From contig PCTW01000034.1 of assembly GCA_002786715.1 (NCBI GenBank), forward strand, positions 1-59,898: DNA of 59,898 nt, given 5' to 3'. Shown here piece after piece: positions 1 through 6,593 of this stretch. Position 1 is the first letter of the stretch; each line of letters starts with the position of its first letter. The translations under genes were made by a program, and so were the position numbers. A model generated the notes under the pieces. The model made no database searches. It saw only the letters and a list, made by a program, of their open reading frames with translations, and was not told the DNA's origin. This DNA comes from Bdellovibrio sp. CG22_combo_CG10-13_8_21_14_all_39_27. GTDB taxonomy: Bacteria; Bdellovibrionota; Bacteriovoracia; Bacteriovoracales; Bacteriovoracaceae.

Positions 1-145
1 TCGTGAGGGGTAGGCAAAAGGTAGTCAAAAAATAGATTTTTCAAGAATGCTTGAGAAAATTCACGAAAGGTACGAAGCTGCAAAGATGATCTAAACTATT
101 AGAAACAAGTTATTGTTATTAATAAATTTTGGAAGATTTAAGAGA

Positions 146-169
146 CCACCACTCGAAATCAAGTGGTGG
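146..169 (-). terminator. hairpin overlapping the tmRNA 3' end
   Basis: CCACCACT (146-153) and AGTGGTGG (162-169) form a perfect 8-bp stem with an 8-nt loop. The stem includes the encoded CCA end of the tmRNA. The following sequence on the minus strand (TCTCTTAAATC) is only moderately T-rich, so this may be a terminator or a processing structure. The precursor 3' end cannot be decided from sequence. Confidence 0.5.
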
Positions 170-536
170 AGGTGGCGGGAATCGAACCCGCGTCCGAAGC
201 AGCGTTGGAAGAGCGGAACTACGTGTGTAGTCAGCGGTTATCGCCAGCTGACAAGGCTACATCAGTTGCGTGCACCGAGTGAACCTCGGGTGTTTTTTTA
301 CGAAGTGTTCCCGACGGATCTTCGAAGCCGAGTTAATCTGCCGACTTAAACAGGAGTGCTATATTCTGTTTCTCGGCAATAGCGCCTCAAGCTAGAGAGA
401 CTGCAAATTAGGCAGCCATAGCTACAGAATCAAAAGAGTCTGCATTTAAGTTTGATCGTCTTTTTACCGGGCCTGACGATCAACCCGGACACGCCCACCA
501 ATCCTCAGTCCACCCCGTCGAAACCAGGGCACCCCC
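164..536 (-). ncRNA. ssrA: transfer-messenger RNA (tmRNA)
   Basis: Read on the minus strand, the RNA starts with GGGGGTGCCCTGG and the TTTCGACGGGG block typical of tmRNA 5' ends. It closes with a tRNA-like T arm (GGGTTCGATTCCCGCC) and an encoded CCA at 164-166. The tag reading frame ends GCTATGGCTGCCTAA and reads ADSFDSVAMAA then stop, taking GCA as the resume codon; the resume position is inferred. About 373 nt is normal for a one-piece tmRNA. It rescues stalled ribosomes together with SmpB, whose gene is at 18712-19161. A candidate minus-strand promoter lies just upstream, with TTGCTA (578-583) and TATTCT (554-559) 18 bp apart. Confidence 0.95.
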
Positions 537-637
537 AAAATTGATTGCTACTCAGAATATGATAGCAGAATTGGCTTTAGCAAGGGAGAGCGCTTTAATA
601 GTGAAAAAGACTGGGTTTTGAGCCAGCTTTTCTTAGA

Positions 638-684
638 CGAGTCAGGACTTTGGCTTTATTTTAAGCCAGTCAACTCGCCTTTTT
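638..684 (+). terminator. composite stem-loop with T tract
   Basis: CGAGT (638-642) pairs with ACTCG (673-677). Inside it, GAC pairs with GTC and TGGCTT (651-656) with AAGCCA (663-668). A TTTTT run follows at 680-684. This has the shape of a plus-strand Rho-independent terminator, but no plus-strand gene lies directly upstream. It could isolate the toxin-antitoxin promoter from antisense transcription of the tmRNA region. Confidence 0.4.
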
Positions 685-726
685 GATATATATTTATATA
701 TATAGTATTATATATATGTGTATATA
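685..726 (+). promoter_or_regulatory. TA-repeat promoter/operator of the toxin-antitoxin pair
   Basis: A 42-bp stretch made almost wholly of TA dinucleotides (GATATATATTTATATATATAG and onward) lies directly before the GGAGG ribosome binding site of the antitoxin gene. It contains several overlapping -10-like hexamers and symmetric half-sites. Antitoxins of this class usually bind their own promoter, so this is the likely operator; the exact site cannot be fixed by eye. Confidence 0.45.
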
Positions 727-737
727 ACGGAGGCCTT

Positions 738-977
738 ATGGGAAAGCCCTTAATGATTCATGAAGATGACGATTTGAAGATCGAGCAATTAAAGGCGAGA
801 ACCAATGCCAAGTCGAAGGTGGAAGTGGTGAGACAAGCGCTTTTGCTATTAGAGAAAGAAGTGAAACGCCAAGAGCGCATGAAGCAATGGGAAGTTGCCG
901 TTCATGCTGTTGGTGATTCTGGTCTGAGTGTGCAAAAAGAATTTAAAAATAAAAAACGATTTCAAGAGGTCGAATGA
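738..977 (+). CDS. ribbon-helix-helix (MazE/RelB-like) antitoxin
   Basis: A 79-residue, strongly charged protein. Residues 8-45 fit a ribbon-helix-helix fold: a short strand (LMIHEDDDLK), a helix (IEQLKARTNA), then SKVEVVRQALLLLEKEV, the pattern that follows the turn in RHH antitoxins. The lysine-rich C-terminal tail (about 50-79) would be the toxin-binding part. ATG is preceded by GGAGG at good spacing, and the last four bases (ATGA) overlap the toxin start, so the two are translated together. It probably neutralises the downstream MazF-like toxin and represses the shared promoter. RHH family assignment is confident; the subfamily is not. Confidence 0.8.
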   Translation: MGKPLMIHEDDDLKIEQLKARTNAKSKVEVVRQALLLLEKEVKRQERMKQWEVAVHAVGDSGLSVQKEFKNKKRFQEVE

Positions 978-1321
978 TCATTCCCAAAAAATGGTTTGTC
1001 TATGTGGTGGATCTTGAGCCGCGCGTGGGAACAAAGCCTGGTAAGCAGCGGCCGTGTTTGTGTATTCAGCCTTCTGAGTTTTGTGAGATGGGATTAAAGT
1101 CTGCGGTGGTTTTGCCCATTACAACCAATGTGAAAAAAAAGGCGAAGCCACTGCGGGTGAATGTGGCGAAAGGTATTTGCCAACTTTCGAAAGAGAGTGA
1201 TGTTATGGTGGATCAGATGTTAGCTTGGGATGTTTCATTGTTTCGTGAAGAGCTGGGAGAATTGCCTCTGCATCTTCAAGAGGAAGTTCGCGTGGCACTG
1301 TTGGATTTTTTAGATTTATAA
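974..1321 (+). CDS. MazF/PemK-family endoribonuclease toxin
   Basis: A 115-residue protein with the MazF layout: N-terminal VYVVDLEPRVGTKPGKQRP (the conserved G-x-E/K-x-x-K-x-RP loop), a central VVLPITTN strand, LRVNVAK, and a late SDVMVDQMLAWDV segment. The conserved Arg of KQRP and the Thr pair of PITT match the catalytic region of mRNA interferases. It overlaps the antitoxin by 4 bp. The TSUP permease gene starts 11 bp after the stop, so it may be read through. Expected to cleave RNA when free of antitoxin; cleavage specificity cannot be predicted. Confidence 0.88.
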   Translation: MIIPKKWFVYVVDLEPRVGTKPGKQRPCLCIQPSEFCEMGLKSAVVLPITTNVKKKAKPLRVNVAKGICQLSKESDVMVDQMLAWDVSLFREELGELPLHLQEEVRVALLDFLDL

Positions 1322-1332
1322 AGGAAATTGTT

Positions 1333-2115
1333 ATGCTCTCGCTTGTTATTATTGCCTTAACCGCCTTTGGAGTTTCCCTTCTTACTTTCTTTAGTGGCTT
1401 TGGACTCGGAACCATTTTGTTGCCGGTGTTTGCGCTGTGGTTTCCATTGGAGATTGCAGTGGCGATGACGGCGATCGTGCATCTTATGAATAATCTTTTT
1501 AAGTTTTTTCTCGTGCGCAAGTTTGTCAATTTTAAGGTGGTGCTGAGCTTTGGGGTGCCGGCGATTATCGCGGCCTTTATTGGTGCGATTTTGTTGCAAG
1601 GATTGTCGCTCAATCCGACTCACTTTACTTATGAGCTAGGCGATCGCGTTTTTGATGTGACCCTGATCAAGCTGGTGATGGCACTGATTATTATTTTCTT
1701 TACGCTGTTTGAGTTGATTCCCTTTTTAAAGAAATTATCTTTCTCAAAAAGATTTATGCCCATCGGTGGCGCGCTCAGTGGTTTTTTTGGCGGACTCTCC
1801 GGTCACCAAGGCGCTTTGCGATCCGCTTTTTTAAGCAAGCTCGATTTGAGTAAAGAGCAATTTGTCGCCACGGGAACGGTGATCGCGTGCTTGGTGGATC
1901 TGTCGCGCTTGGCGATTTACACCAATCGTTTTCATTTGCACGGCAATGATCATCAGATGACTGTCGTGAGTGTGGTGGTGGCCACCCTCGCCGCTTTTGC
2001 TGGTGCTTATATCGGCAGTCGCGTGTTGAAGAAAATCACTATGCATATCGTCCAAAATCTTGTGTCGTTTGGACTGATCGTACTCGCCGTTTTACTTGGT
2101 ATGGGAATTATTTAG
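1333..2115 (+). CDS. TSUP (TauE/SafE, DUF81) family permease
   Basis: A 260-residue integral membrane protein with about eight hydrophobic segments in two similar halves, typical of the TSUP family that exports sulfite, sulfoacetate or other organosulfur anions. The family signature appears as GFGLGTILLPV in the first half and as GGLSGHQGALRSAFL in the second, which keeps the conserved glycines and Arg. The ATG follows AAGGAAATTGTT. Substrate is unknown. The gene lies 11 bp downstream of the toxin and its 3' end overlaps the convergent cytochrome gene by 8 bp. Confidence 0.85.
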   Translation: MLSLVIIALTAFGVSLLTFFSGFGLGTILLPVFALWFPLEIAVAMTAIVHLMNNLFKFFLVRKFVNFKVVLSFGVPAIIAAFIGAILLQGLSLNPTHFTYELGDRVFDVTLIKLVMALIIIFFTLFELIPFLKKLSFSKRFMPIGGALSGFFGGLSGHQGALRSAFLSKLDLSKEQFVATGTVIACLVDLSRLAIYTNRFHLHGNDHQMTVVSVVVATLAAFAGAYIGSRVLKKITMHIVQNLVSFGLIVLAVLLGMGII

Positions 2116-2563
2116 ATTCCACAATTTTAAAAGTTTCATGGCAGGCCACACAGGTCGTCATAATGCGATCGACTTCTGTTAAGATTTGTTTTTGATTGAG
2201 CGATGGAACTTTGACGGCCAGGTCATCAAAGCTTTGATGCACTCCCATTCCCATTTTTTTGAAGGTCATCGGCAGTTTCGCCATCAACGCGGGATTTACG
2301 TCTTGGGCCATCGCCATTCCGACTCCAGATGCCGAAGCCTCGACCACTTTGAAATCATCTTGAGAGAGTCCATTGATGATTCCTTTCACGCCTTTTAAGA
2401 GTAAGCGCATTTCTCCAAGAACCAGTTCTCTTTCCTCTGGCGCCAGTGATATTTGCATGCGCTTATCGACTTCGTGGGCGTTACCAAAAACAAATCGGTA
2501 ACCAATAAAGGCCACACTGAGCACCCAAAGAGAGAGCGATAAAAGGGCCAATTTCTTCCACAT
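2108..2563 (-). CDS. membrane-anchored cytochrome c'-like protein
   Basis: A 151-residue protein with one N-terminal hydrophobic segment (about 5-22), then a helical body and a single haem-binding CVACH motif at 138-142 near the C-terminus. C-terminal CxxCH after a four-helix body is the arrangement of cytochrome c' and c556. The uncleaved-looking anchor would hold it on the periplasmic side of the inner membrane. It starts 1 bp after the MarR-family gene, so the two form an operon and the regulator likely controls it. Roles known for relatives include electron transfer and NO binding; none can be chosen here. Confidence 0.7.
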   Translation of the reverse strand: MWKKLALLSLSLWVLSVAFIGYRFVFGNAHEVDKRMQISLAPEERELVLGEMRLLLKGVKGIINGLSQDDFKVVEASASGVGMAMAQDVNPALMAKLPMTFKKMGMGVHQSFDDLAVKVPSLNQKQILTEVDRIMTTCVACHETFKIVESK

Positions 2564-2564
2564 A

Positions 2565-2996
2565 CTAACCTCGTTTTAAATTTTCTGCCATTTGCTCAAG
2601 AACTCGATGAACGATCTTGAGCTCATTAGCACTTATTCCATCAGTTGCGTGGGCCAGCTTTTTGAGGGCAATGGGACGCAACTTGGTTTTTAATTGTTGC
2701 CCTTTCTTGGTGAGAAAAATGCGGGCCGAACGCTGATCTTCTTCGTTCTCTTTTTTGTTGATCAATCCTTCTTCGCTCATTTTTTTTAAGGTCCGAGCGA
2801 GATTCCCTTTTGTTTGCATGGTTTTTTGAAGCAAATCGTTCTGAACCAATCCATCCTCATCCCAAAGTCGGTTGAGGATGATCCATTGCTCAAAATTAAT
2901 ATCAATTCCACTTTCAAAAAACTGATGAAAGATCTGGCCTTTGAGCAAGCTCGTGACCTTGTAAAGTTTGAATCCTAAGATGTCGTCTAGCTTCAT
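2565..2996 (-). CDS. MarR-family transcriptional regulator
   Basis: A 143-residue winged-helix protein. Residues about 30-110 show the MarR pattern: FEQWIILNRLWDEDGL, the recognition-helix region NDLLQKTMQTKGNLARTLKKMSEEGLI, and the wing KKENEEDQRSARIFLTKKG. It is co-transcribed with the cytochrome c'-like gene 1 bp downstream. The start codon sits at the edge of a perfect palindrome covering the promoter, which suggests autorepression. No Shine-Dalgarno sequence precedes the ATG, and the predicted transcript begins within a few bases of it, so it may be translated as a leaderless mRNA. Confidence 0.9.
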   Translation of the reverse strand: MKLDDILGFKLYKVTSLLKGQIFHQFFESGIDINFEQWIILNRLWDEDGLVQNDLLQKTMQTKGNLARTLKKMSEEGLINKKENEEDQRSARIFLTKKGQQLKTKLRPIALKKLAHATDGISANELKIVHRVLEQMAENLKRG

Positions 2997-3034
2997 TTGG
3001 TTATCATGATAACCAAATAGTTAAAAAAAGTCAA
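2995..3034 (-). promoter_or_regulatory. sigma-70-type promoter with embedded 24-bp palindromic operator
   Basis: On the minus strand, TTGACT (3029-3034) and TATCAT (3006-3011) are spaced by exactly 17 bp. A perfect 24-bp palindrome (2995-3018, centre TATCATGATA, arms ATTTGGT/ACCAAAT) covers the -10 box, the likely start site and the first two bases of the MarR start codon. MarR proteins bind such palindromes, so this is the probable autorepression site. Confidence 0.8.
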
Positions 3035-3042
3035 GGGATGGG

Positions 3043-3942
3043 TTAAAAGTGCGACTGGAGCTTATTGCTAGCGAAATCGATAAAGGTTCGCAAGCGCAGG
3101 GGCATGGACTTGCTGGGAGGATAGATCAGGTGAATGCCTCGCCTTCCCGCAGAGAAAGTGGGCAGAATGCGAACCAGTTCCCCAGAGAGCAATTGATCGC
3201 GGCAATAAAAATCGGGAATCAGCGCGATGCCTTTGTGTTTCATCACTAATGAATAAAGAACGGGAAAACTGTTACAGGCGAATCGAGTTTTAAGATCAGC
3301 TTGTTTTATGATTTCACCTAAAGGATCGAATTCGATATTTTGATCGAGCTTGATGAAGGTGAGCATCTTGTGAGTACTCAAATCTTTCTTCGTCAGAGGA
3401 GAACCATACTTTTTAAGATAGTTTGGGGTCGCGACGAGAATGAGTTCGACATCTCCAATCTTCTTTTGGATCAGATTGGAATCATCGAGTTTGCCGATGC
3501 GAAAGGCCAAGTCGATATTCTGTTTGGTCAGATCAACAAAATCGTTGGCCAGAATCACATCGAAATTTATTTCAGGATAAAGATCGTTAAAGTCAGTGAT
3601 CAAATCTCCCAACAGAGTGTGTCCGAAATCTTCAGGAGCCGACAAACGCAAGATTCCTTGCAGCTTTTGACTTTGCTCCGATAATTGCGACAACTCTGCT
3701 TCCATATCCTTAATCAGGGGATAAGTTTTCAAATACAAGCTATGGCCCGCAGTGGTTGCAGTCACACTGCGAGTGGTCCGACGGAGCAGTTGAACATTGA
3801 GTTCTTTTTCCAAACGACTAATCGCTTTCGAGATCCGTGATTTGGGTTGCTTCAGCGCCCGCGCCGCCTGGGTAAAACTACCTAATTCTAATACCTTAGT
3901 GAACGTTTTCAGCAAATTGAGGTCAAGTTGATTGTTCACCAT
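3043..3942 (-). CDS. LysR-type transcriptional regulator
   Basis: A 299-residue protein with an N-terminal LysR helix-turn-helix (about 6-65: LNLLKTFTKVLELGSFTQAARALKQPKSRISKAISRLEKELNVQLLRRTTRS) followed by an effector-binding domain. It is closest in style to the AaeR/DmlR group, which have RxIAxLE and RTTR motifs. I chose the ATG at 3942 because the HTH begins there; the longer frame would add 23 unrelated residues. It is divergent from the YceI-like gene 102 bp away, so it may control the yceI-like/ygiD-like pair. Inducer unknown. Confidence 0.88.
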   Translation of the reverse strand: MVNNQLDLNLLKTFTKVLELGSFTQAARALKQPKSRISKAISRLEKELNVQLLRRTTRSVTATTAGHSLYLKTYPLIKDMEAELSQLSEQSQKLQGILRLSAPEDFGHTLLGDLITDFNDLYPEINFDVILANDFVDLTKQNIDLAFRIGKLDDSNLIQKKIGDVELILVATPNYLKKYGSPLTKKDLSTHKMLTFIKLDQNIEFDPLGEIIKQADLKTRFACNSFPVLYSLVMKHKGIALIPDFYCRDQLLSGELVRILPTFSAGRRGIHLIYPPSKSMPLRLRTFIDFASNKLQSHF

Positions 3943-4043
3943 ATGAAACAGTGTATTCCAAAAATGTCTCCTTTTGCAACAATCAAATATGACCGATGAT
4001 AATCCCAACATCCCTTGGGGGTTTTATTTTTAAGGAGAAATTT

Positions 4044-4592
4044 ATGAAGAAAATAGCCGTCTTACTCGCCTCGCTCTTATTTTTAGGTTCTGCTTTTGCT
4101 GCTGAAATTGATTCTGGTGCCTCCACTTTTAAATGGTCTGCCACTAAAAAAGTGGGTTCTGGTCACAGCGGTACCATTCCTCTCAAATCTCAAACTGCGC
4201 AGTTTGATAAAAAAGGAAATCTTGTTAGTGGAGAATTCGTGATGGATCTCGCCAATTTTGACGTCATCGATCTTGAAGGTGAATGGAAAGAAAAATTTCT
4301 CACTCACGTCAAAAGCGCTGACTTCTTTAACGTCGAGAAGTATCCAACGGCCAAATTGGTCATCACTTCTGTTAAAGGCGATAAAGTTTCAGGCAAGCTC
4401 ACAATTAAAGAAAAAACCAATGACATTTCTTTTAAAGTGAAAAAAGACAAGTCTGGTTACAAAGGCACACTGACTTTCGATCGCACCAAGTTTGATATGA
4501 TCTACGGATCAGGAAACTTTTTTAAAGAATTGACTGCTGATAAAGTGATCAACAATGATGTCAAAGTTGAATTCTCTGTAGCTGTTAAGTAA
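4044..4592 (+). CDS. YceI-family periplasmic lipid-binding protein
   Basis: A 182-residue protein with a clear signal peptide (MKKIAVLLASLLFLGSAFA, then AEID). The mature part follows YceI: STFKWSATKKVGSGHSG near the start, GEFVMDLANFDV, FFNVEKYPTAKLVITSV, and a final NDVKVEFSVAVK strand. The family forms a lipocalin-like barrel that binds isoprenoid-type lipids. The start at 4044 is set by TAAGGAG 7 bp upstream and by the signal peptide. A dioxygenase gene follows after 27 bp with its own AAGGAGG, suggesting an operon divergent from the LysR gene. Confidence 0.88.
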   Translation: MKKIAVLLASLLFLGSAFAAEIDSGASTFKWSATKKVGSGHSGTIPLKSQTAQFDKKGNLVSGEFVMDLANFDVIDLEGEWKEKFLTHVKSADFFNVEKYPTAKLVITSVKGDKVSGKLTIKEKTNDISFKVKKDKSGYKGTLTFDRTKFDMIYGSGNFFKELTADKVINNDVKVEFSVAVK

Positions 4593-4619
4593 TAGGCCGT
4601 AGGCATAAGGAGGATTAAA

Positions 4620-5363
4620 ATGAATATTTCAAATCCCCTTATGCCTCTTCTTTTTGTCGGTCACGGTTCTCCCCTTCTCGCCATCCAAGAAAACTCTTTT
4701 ACTGAAGAATGGAAAAGTATCGCTCGCAAAATTCCAAAACCCGAAGCTATTGTCGTGATCTCTGCTCATTGGGTCCGAGATCAACGTTTTGTAACCGGGC
4801 AAGTTCAACCTCCGCAAATTTTCGATTTCTATGGCTTTCCCGAACAACTTTACCAAACCAAGTATAGAGTGAAAGGCAATCCCGAATTGGCCCAGAGTTT
4901 AGGCTTTGAGCTCAATCATGAATGGGGAATTGATCACGGTGCCTGGTGTGTGCTTAAAATTATGTATCCTGATGCCGACATTCCAGTGATTGAAATTAGT
5001 CTTAAACGCAACGACACTCCCGAATCATTAATGGCCTTAGGGAAGCAACTCAAAACTCTGAGATCGAAAAAAATTTTACTGATGGGAAGTGGAAACTTGG
5101 TTCACAATCTTAGCAAAATTAATTTTCACTCACCAAATCAAGTCCCCTCTTGGGCGAGTGATTTTGAAACAGATGTTATGAGTAAAATCAAAAATAAAAA
5201 CTATCAGGCCATCACTCCTTCGCCAATAGCGCATCCAAGTCCAGAGCATCTCTGGCCCTTGTTTCCCATTCTTGGCGCCGTTGAAGAAACAGATCGTCTG
5301 CAAGTTTTCAATCAACGCTTTGACTTAGGCTCGATTGCCATGACTTCACTCTATTTTCAATAG
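4620..5363 (+). CDS. ygiD: DODA-type extradiol aromatic ring-opening dioxygenase (YgiD-like)
   Basis: A 247-residue LigB-family enzyme. VGHGSP (His15), SAHW (His50) and GSGNLVHN (His162) match the three metal-binding histidines of E. coli YgiD/4,5-DOPA dioxygenase, and DHGAW (about 105-109) is the conserved active-site segment. Length is right for the family (about 250-270). Expected reaction: extradiol cleavage of a catechol-type substrate; the physiological substrate is unknown. AAGGAGG precedes the ATG. Likely co-transcribed with the YceI-like gene. Confidence 0.87.
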   Translation: MNISNPLMPLLFVGHGSPLLAIQENSFTEEWKSIARKIPKPEAIVVISAHWVRDQRFVTGQVQPPQIFDFYGFPEQLYQTKYRVKGNPELAQSLGFELNHEWGIDHGAWCVLKIMYPDADIPVIEISLKRNDTPESLMALGKQLKTLRSKKILLMGSGNLVHNLSKINFHSPNQVPSWASDFETDVMSKIKNKNYQAITPSPIAHPSPEHLWPLFPILGAVEETDRLQVFNQRFDLGSIAMTSLYFQ

Positions 5364-5409
5364 CTTAGATTATTGCTTTTGGTCTCTTTTCTTCGTAACC
5401 TATTATCCT

Positions 5410-6486
5410 ATGAAAAAGACTCTCATTCTTATTGCTGTCCTTTTTTCGAGCTCCCTATTTGCGACGAGAGCAGATTTTATCGCTCGTGAGTTTTGCCAAA
5501 AAGATTCGCGCTTGAAGAAGAATTATTGCTTAGAGATGATGGAGTTTGCTTACCGCTCGCCTTTCCCTAAAAAAGGCACTGTCCTTTTGATTCCAGGCTT
5601 TTTTCAAAACGTTAATATCTGGCATCTCGATCCTGAGAAAGGGGTCTCCGTTGCACGCTACTTGATGGAGAAATTTGGCCTACACCCGTTTGTTCTTCAC
5701 GTGCGTGGTATAGGTCATTCCGACTACGTGAAAGATTCAAATATGGATGATATTGCCATCGACGATATTCCGCGAGCGATTGATGAATTGAGCACGCTCT
5801 CAGGTGGGCCCATTTATGTGATGGGACATTCTCAAGGTGCGATTACAGCAGCTGCTTCACTCTCCGGTCTCACTCGTTGTGGGAAAAAGAATTGCTTTAA
5901 ACCGGAAGTGGCCGAACTTCGTCAGAGCAAAGTTAAAAAATTGGCCATGCTTGCAGGTAATCTTGCGATGTCGATTGATCGTGAAGATAATTTTCTTTTG
6001 CCTTTGATGAAGCTCGCTGATTCAAAAATTCTTCGCAGCACTCTTCGCGCGATTGATGAAATTGACGTCAAGCTTGTAACTTCACTCACTGGTCCAGTGG
6101 CCTTTTTAAACTACTGGGAAAATCTTTATCTACTAGAAAATGCCCCTGATGATTCTCGCCGTGCTCTTTGGAAAAAATCAGTTGATACTTCGAGCGCCGA
6201 GATTGTGATTCAATTTGCTGAAGGAATTGAAAATCGCAATATTCAATGTGTTGGTGGCACTGCCTATTCTAAAGGTGCTGAGAATTTAAAATTGCCCGTT
6301 GTTCAACAAACTTATGATCAAGATGAATTGGCAGAATGGGAGGCCACTCGACGCGATACTTTTGAGCATATTGGCTCCCAAAATAAGAAATTTCTGTTAG
6401 TTAAAAATCGCGCCCACGAAGACTTTTTTATGAATAAAAATCTGCATTCTGACCTTGATTCTGTGGTTGAATTTTTATACCAATAA
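5410..6486 (+). CDS. secreted alpha/beta hydrolase
   Basis: A 358-residue protein with a signal peptide (MKKTLILIAVLFSSSLFA). The alpha/beta hydrolase core is clear: VLLIPGFFQN (oxyanion region), VRGIGHSD, and the nucleophile elbow GHSQGA with Ser141. NRAHEDFF near the C-terminus carries the likely catalytic His. Several cysteines (CQK, CLEM, CGKKNC, CVGG) could form disulfides in the periplasm. It may be a lipase or esterase, but the substrate is not predictable. No strong ribosome binding site is visible before the ATG. Confidence 0.8.
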   Translation: MKKTLILIAVLFSSSLFATRADFIAREFCQKDSRLKKNYCLEMMEFAYRSPFPKKGTVLLIPGFFQNVNIWHLDPEKGVSVARYLMEKFGLHPFVLHVRGIGHSDYVKDSNMDDIAIDDIPRAIDELSTLSGGPIYVMGHSQGAITAAASLSGLTRCGKKNCFKPEVAELRQSKVKKLAMLAGNLAMSIDREDNFLLPLMKLADSKILRSTLRAIDEIDVKLVTSLTGPVAFLNYWENLYLLENAPDDSRRALWKKSVDTSSAEIVIQFAEGIENRNIQCVGGTAYSKGAENLKLPVVQQTYDQDELAEWEATRRDTFEHIGSQNKKFLLVKNRAHEDFFMNKNLHSDLDSVVEFLYQ

Positions 6487-6593
6487 TTAAAGGCACTATT
6501 TGCAAAACCCTGACTCGTAACTATTCGTAATTACGTTATTCCATTATCTCATTTATACTCATTTAAATAATTCCAATTACCGAAAAGAGATTT

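Noticed and set aside
14-94. Open frame ending ...MLEKIHERYEAAKMI at the left edge, resembling a protein C-terminus
   Set aside because: A stop at 11-13 leaves only 26 codons in frame, and there is no upstream context to tell a broken gene from chance.
113-349. 78-codon ORF across the tmRNA gene
   Set aside because: It is antisense to tmRNA; its protein is a by-product of the RNA sequence.
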